A DNA stretch of 7,727 bases from JANNAT01 sp031422555. Lineage in GTDB: Bacteria; Pseudomonadota; Alphaproteobacteria; Rhodobacterales; Rhodobacteraceae. This document shows positions 5,911 through 7,727 of this stretch, piece by piece. Made by a program: the position numbers and the translations under genes. The stretch is from positions 1-7,727 of the forward strand of contig JANPLZ010000164.1 in NCBI GenBank assembly GCA_031422555.1, read 5' to 3'. Position 1 is the stretch's first letter. The number at the start of each line of letters is the position of its first letter. Under the pieces are notes generated by a model that worked only from the letters and a program-made list of their open reading frames with translations, ran no database searches and had not been told where the DNA came from.

Positions 5911-7035
5911 CTACAGTGCCGCCAAAACCGATCTTGCCGCCCGCAACCCCGGCGCATCATCGCCCTGCCCCAAACGCTGCATCGTCAGCGCCATCGCCTG
6001 ATCCTGCCCCGATGGGCCTGCCAGCAGCCGCAACACTTCGGGGGCGATCAGATCGGCGCGGCAACGCGGGCCGATGAATTCGGCCACCACGCGGGTGTCG
6101 GAAACCAGATTGACCAGCGTTACCGTGTCAATCAACGCCGCCCGCCGCATCAGCCACAACGTGGCCGGGTGCATGTCATACGCAATTACCATCGGGCAAC
6201 CGTTGGCCGCCAGTTCCAGCGATACCGTGCCAGAGGCCGCGATCGCCACATCGGCGCAGGCAAAGGCGGCGCGTTTGCGGGCGCCATCGTGGATGATCTG
6301 CGGCGCAATCGGCCAATCGGCGGTTAAATCCGTGACCAGATCCGCCACGCCGCGCAGCGTGGGCAGCACGACGCGGGCATCCGGATAGTCGGCTTTGATC
6401 CGCGCCAGCACATGGCCGATCACCGGGGCCAGCCGCGCCACTTCACCGCGCCGCGATCCGGGCAGCGCCAATATCAACGGGCCACTGCCTTGCATCAGTG
6501 CGCGCTCGGCCGGGCTGGCAAGCGGCTCTGCCACCACCGGGTGGCCAACGAAATCGCAACTCATGCCCACGGCGGTCATGAAAGGCGGCTCGAACGGCAG
6601 CAGGGCCAGCACATGATCAATCACGCGGGCCATTTTCGCCGCCCGCCCCGGCCGCCAAGCCCAAACTGACGGGGCGACATAATGGATCGTGCGCAAACCG
6701 GGGCGCGCGGCTTTGACAATGCTGGCCACGCGCAGACAGAAATCGGGGCTGTCGATGGTGATGAGGGCTGCAGGATTTGCGCCAAGGGCGGCCTTTGCAG
6801 CCTGTGCGATGCGGCGTTTGAGGGCGAAATATCGGGGCAAAACCTCGACCAGCCCCATGATCGACAGCTCTTCCATCGGGAACAGGCTTACCAGACCTTC
6901 GGCCTGCATCATCGCCCCGCCAATCCCCTGAAACTGCACTTCCGCGTGCACAGACCGCAGACCCGCCATCAAGGCCGCCCCCAGACGATCCCCGGACGGT
7001 TCACCGGCGATCAGGAAAAACGTCAGCGCGCCCAT
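5911..7035 (-). CDS. lpxB: Lipid-A-disaccharide synthase LpxB
   Basis: LpxB is the inner-membrane-associated GT19 glycosyltransferase that joins lipid X with UDP-2,3-diacylglucosamine to form the lipid A disaccharide. The protein has 374 residues, close to the family norm of about 380, and is intact. Family motifs appear in order: AGEPSGD near the N-terminus (10-16), FQGIGG, then LFPMEELSIMGLVEVLPR, IDSPDFCLR, YVAPSVWAWRPGRA, VLALLPFEPPF, FVGHPV, ALPGSRRGEVARL, ASGTVSLELA and VTLVNLV. The hydrophobic stretch around EELSIMGLVEVLP is the known membrane-associating region of the family. The ATG at 7035 lies inside the end of lpxI, a 13-bp overlap in a different frame, so the pair is probably translationally coupled. 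Its partner supplies one of its two substrates. Transcription ends against the hairpins before mnmA, making lpxB the last gene of its operon. Confidence 0.98.
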   Translation of the reverse strand: MGALTFFLIAGEPSGDRLGAALMAGLRSVHAEVQFQGIGGAMMQAEGLVSLFPMEELSIMGLVEVLPRYFALKRRIAQAAKAALGANPAALITIDSPDFCLRVASIVKAARPGLRTIHYVAPSVWAWRPGRAAKMARVIDHVLALLPFEPPFMTAVGMSCDFVGHPVVAEPLASPAERALMQGSGPLILALPGSRRGEVARLAPVIGHVLARIKADYPDARVVLPTLRGVADLVTDLTADWPIAPQIIHDGARKRAAFACADVAIAASGTVSLELAANGCPMVIAYDMHPATLWLMRRAALIDTVTLVNLVSDTRVVAEFIGPRCRADLIAPEVLRLLAGPSGQDQAMALTMQRLGQGDDAPGLRAARSVLAAL

Positions 7036-7727
7036 AAGAACAGGCCTGATTTGGCAGCCTCTGCCTGCATGGCGGGCAGATCAAGACAGATCACCTCGCC
7101 CGCCGCCCAGACAATTCCGTCAAGCCGTGCCGCCGCCGCCGCGCGCACGGTTTGCGGCCCCATGGTGGGCAAATCAATGCGGCGATCCTGCCCCGGCTTG
7201 GCTGCCTTGTATAAAAGCCCGCCGGTCGAATGTGGGCGCAACCCGGCGGGAAGCATCGCCACTTGCGCCAACAGCGCATCGGTGCCCGCCAAAGCCTCAA
7301 GCCCCAGACACAGCCCGCCTGCCACAACGCACGCCTGCCCGACATCCACTGCCCCCAAGGCCGCCACGATCAACGCCGCGCGGGCCGCATCGGTTTCATG
7401 CACCGGCACCACCGCCCCGGCCAACACCCCGGCCCCCGGCAGCAAACCGGGGGCAATGTCGGCCACGCCCAGAATTTCAAAATCGGCCTCGATAAATATC
7501 GCAAGCACTTCGCGCAACGTCGCATCATCGCCCGCCTGCATCGCCGCAAGCAAGCGCGGCACCATTTGTGCCGTTTGCGGATCAAACAGGCTGGGGTCCA
7601 GCCGCGGACGCGCGACGGCCCCCGCAAACACCACGCGGCCGACTCCGGCATCCTGCAAATGCCGCAAGAACAGCGCCAGCCGCTCAACGCGAAACACCAG
7701 ATCAACCGTGACACCGCTGGGGACAAA
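7023..7727 (-). CDS. lpxI: UDP-2,3-diacylglucosamine diphosphatase LpxI (N-terminus missing)
   Basis: LpxI (DUF1009 family) hydrolyses UDP-2,3-diacylglucosamine to lipid X and UMP, the step before LpxB, and replaces LpxH in most Alphaproteobacteria. The frame is open from the right window edge; 234 residues are visible out of about 270-280, so roughly the first 35-45 are outside. A GTG at 7697 is in frame but only encodes an internal valine, because conserved-looking sequence (VTVDLVFRVERL) continues upstream of it. Recognisable segments are the RVERLALFLRHLQDAGVGRVVFAGAVARP region and the C-terminal domain LLYKAAKPGQDRRIDLPTMGPQTV, then GIVWAAGEVICLD. The conserved KPGQDRRIDLPTMGP stretch probably carries the catalytic aspartate of the family. 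Known alphaproteobacterial clusters place fabZ and lpxA upstream; that cannot be seen here. Confidence 0.94.
   Translation of the reverse strand, partial: FVPSGVTVDLVFRVERLALFLRHLQDAGVGRVVFAGAVARPRLDPSLFDPQTAQMVPRLLAAMQAGDDATLREVLAIFIEADFEILGVADIAPGLLPGAGVLAGAVVPVHETDAARAALIVAALGAVDVGQACVVAGGLCLGLEALAGTDALLAQVAMLPAGLRPHSTGGLLYKAAKPGQDRRIDLPTMGPQTVRAAAAARLDGIVWAAGEVICLDLPAMQAEAAKSGLFLWAR

Noticed and set aside
7695..7697. GTG as the lpxI start
   Set aside because: The frame stays open to the window edge and the residues before the GTG fit the LpxI N-terminal region, so this is an internal valine and the gene is truncated by the window.
1..7727. Mobile element, CRISPR array, prophage, toxin-antitoxin pair, tRNA or other accessory system
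   Set aside because: Every long stretch is accounted for by conserved housekeeping genes; I saw no transposase, integrase, regularly spaced repeats or tRNA-like cloverleaf, and gaps are all under 150 bases.

Overview
The window looks like an ordinary piece of alphaproteobacterial core chromosome, most likely from a member of the Rhodobacteraceae/Rhodobacterales. The DNA is GC-rich. CtrA and SciP (cell-cycle type regulators confined to Alphaproteobacteria) lie side by side, and the lipid A gene is lpxI rather than lpxH. Seven protein genes fill almost all of the sequence. I see no mobile element, CRISPR array, RNA gene, toxin-antitoxin pair or defence-like cassette, and no gene-free stretch above 300 bases. 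I do not find a previously undescribed system here. The more interesting material is in the short intergenic regions.

Layout from left to right. Positions 1-1265 (minus) hold the N-terminal 60% or so of the RecG helicase, cut by the window edge. It overlaps the end of ligA (NAD-dependent DNA ligase, 1262-3391, minus) through a shared ATGA. Upstream of ligA, after a 77-bp gap, is ctrA (response regulator, 3469-4179, minus). After another 108-bp gap comes sciP (small CtrA-interacting HTH protein, 4288-4566, minus). The order of transcription is therefore sciP, ctrA, ligA, recG. From the divergent side of the sciP upstream region, mnmA (tRNA 2-thiouridylase, 4705-5856, plus) is read rightwards from a good sigma-70-like promoter. 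It converges on lpxB (5911-7035, minus), with an AT-rich double-hairpin terminator between them. lpxB overlaps lpxI (7023-7727, minus), which is cut at its N-terminus by the right edge of the window.

How the genes work together. SciP and CtrA form a regulatory pair: in Caulobacter SciP restrains transcription by CtrA. The gap between them carries a near-perfect CtrA box with an exact TTAACCAT half, which suggests ctrA autoregulation. LigA and RecG are DNA-replication and repair enzymes, translationally coupled to each other. LpxI and LpxB catalyse consecutive steps of lipid A synthesis: UDP-2,3-diacylglucosamine is hydrolysed to lipid X, and the two are then condensed to the disaccharide. MnmA thiolates the wobble uridine of certain tRNAs and is unrelated in pathway to its neighbours.
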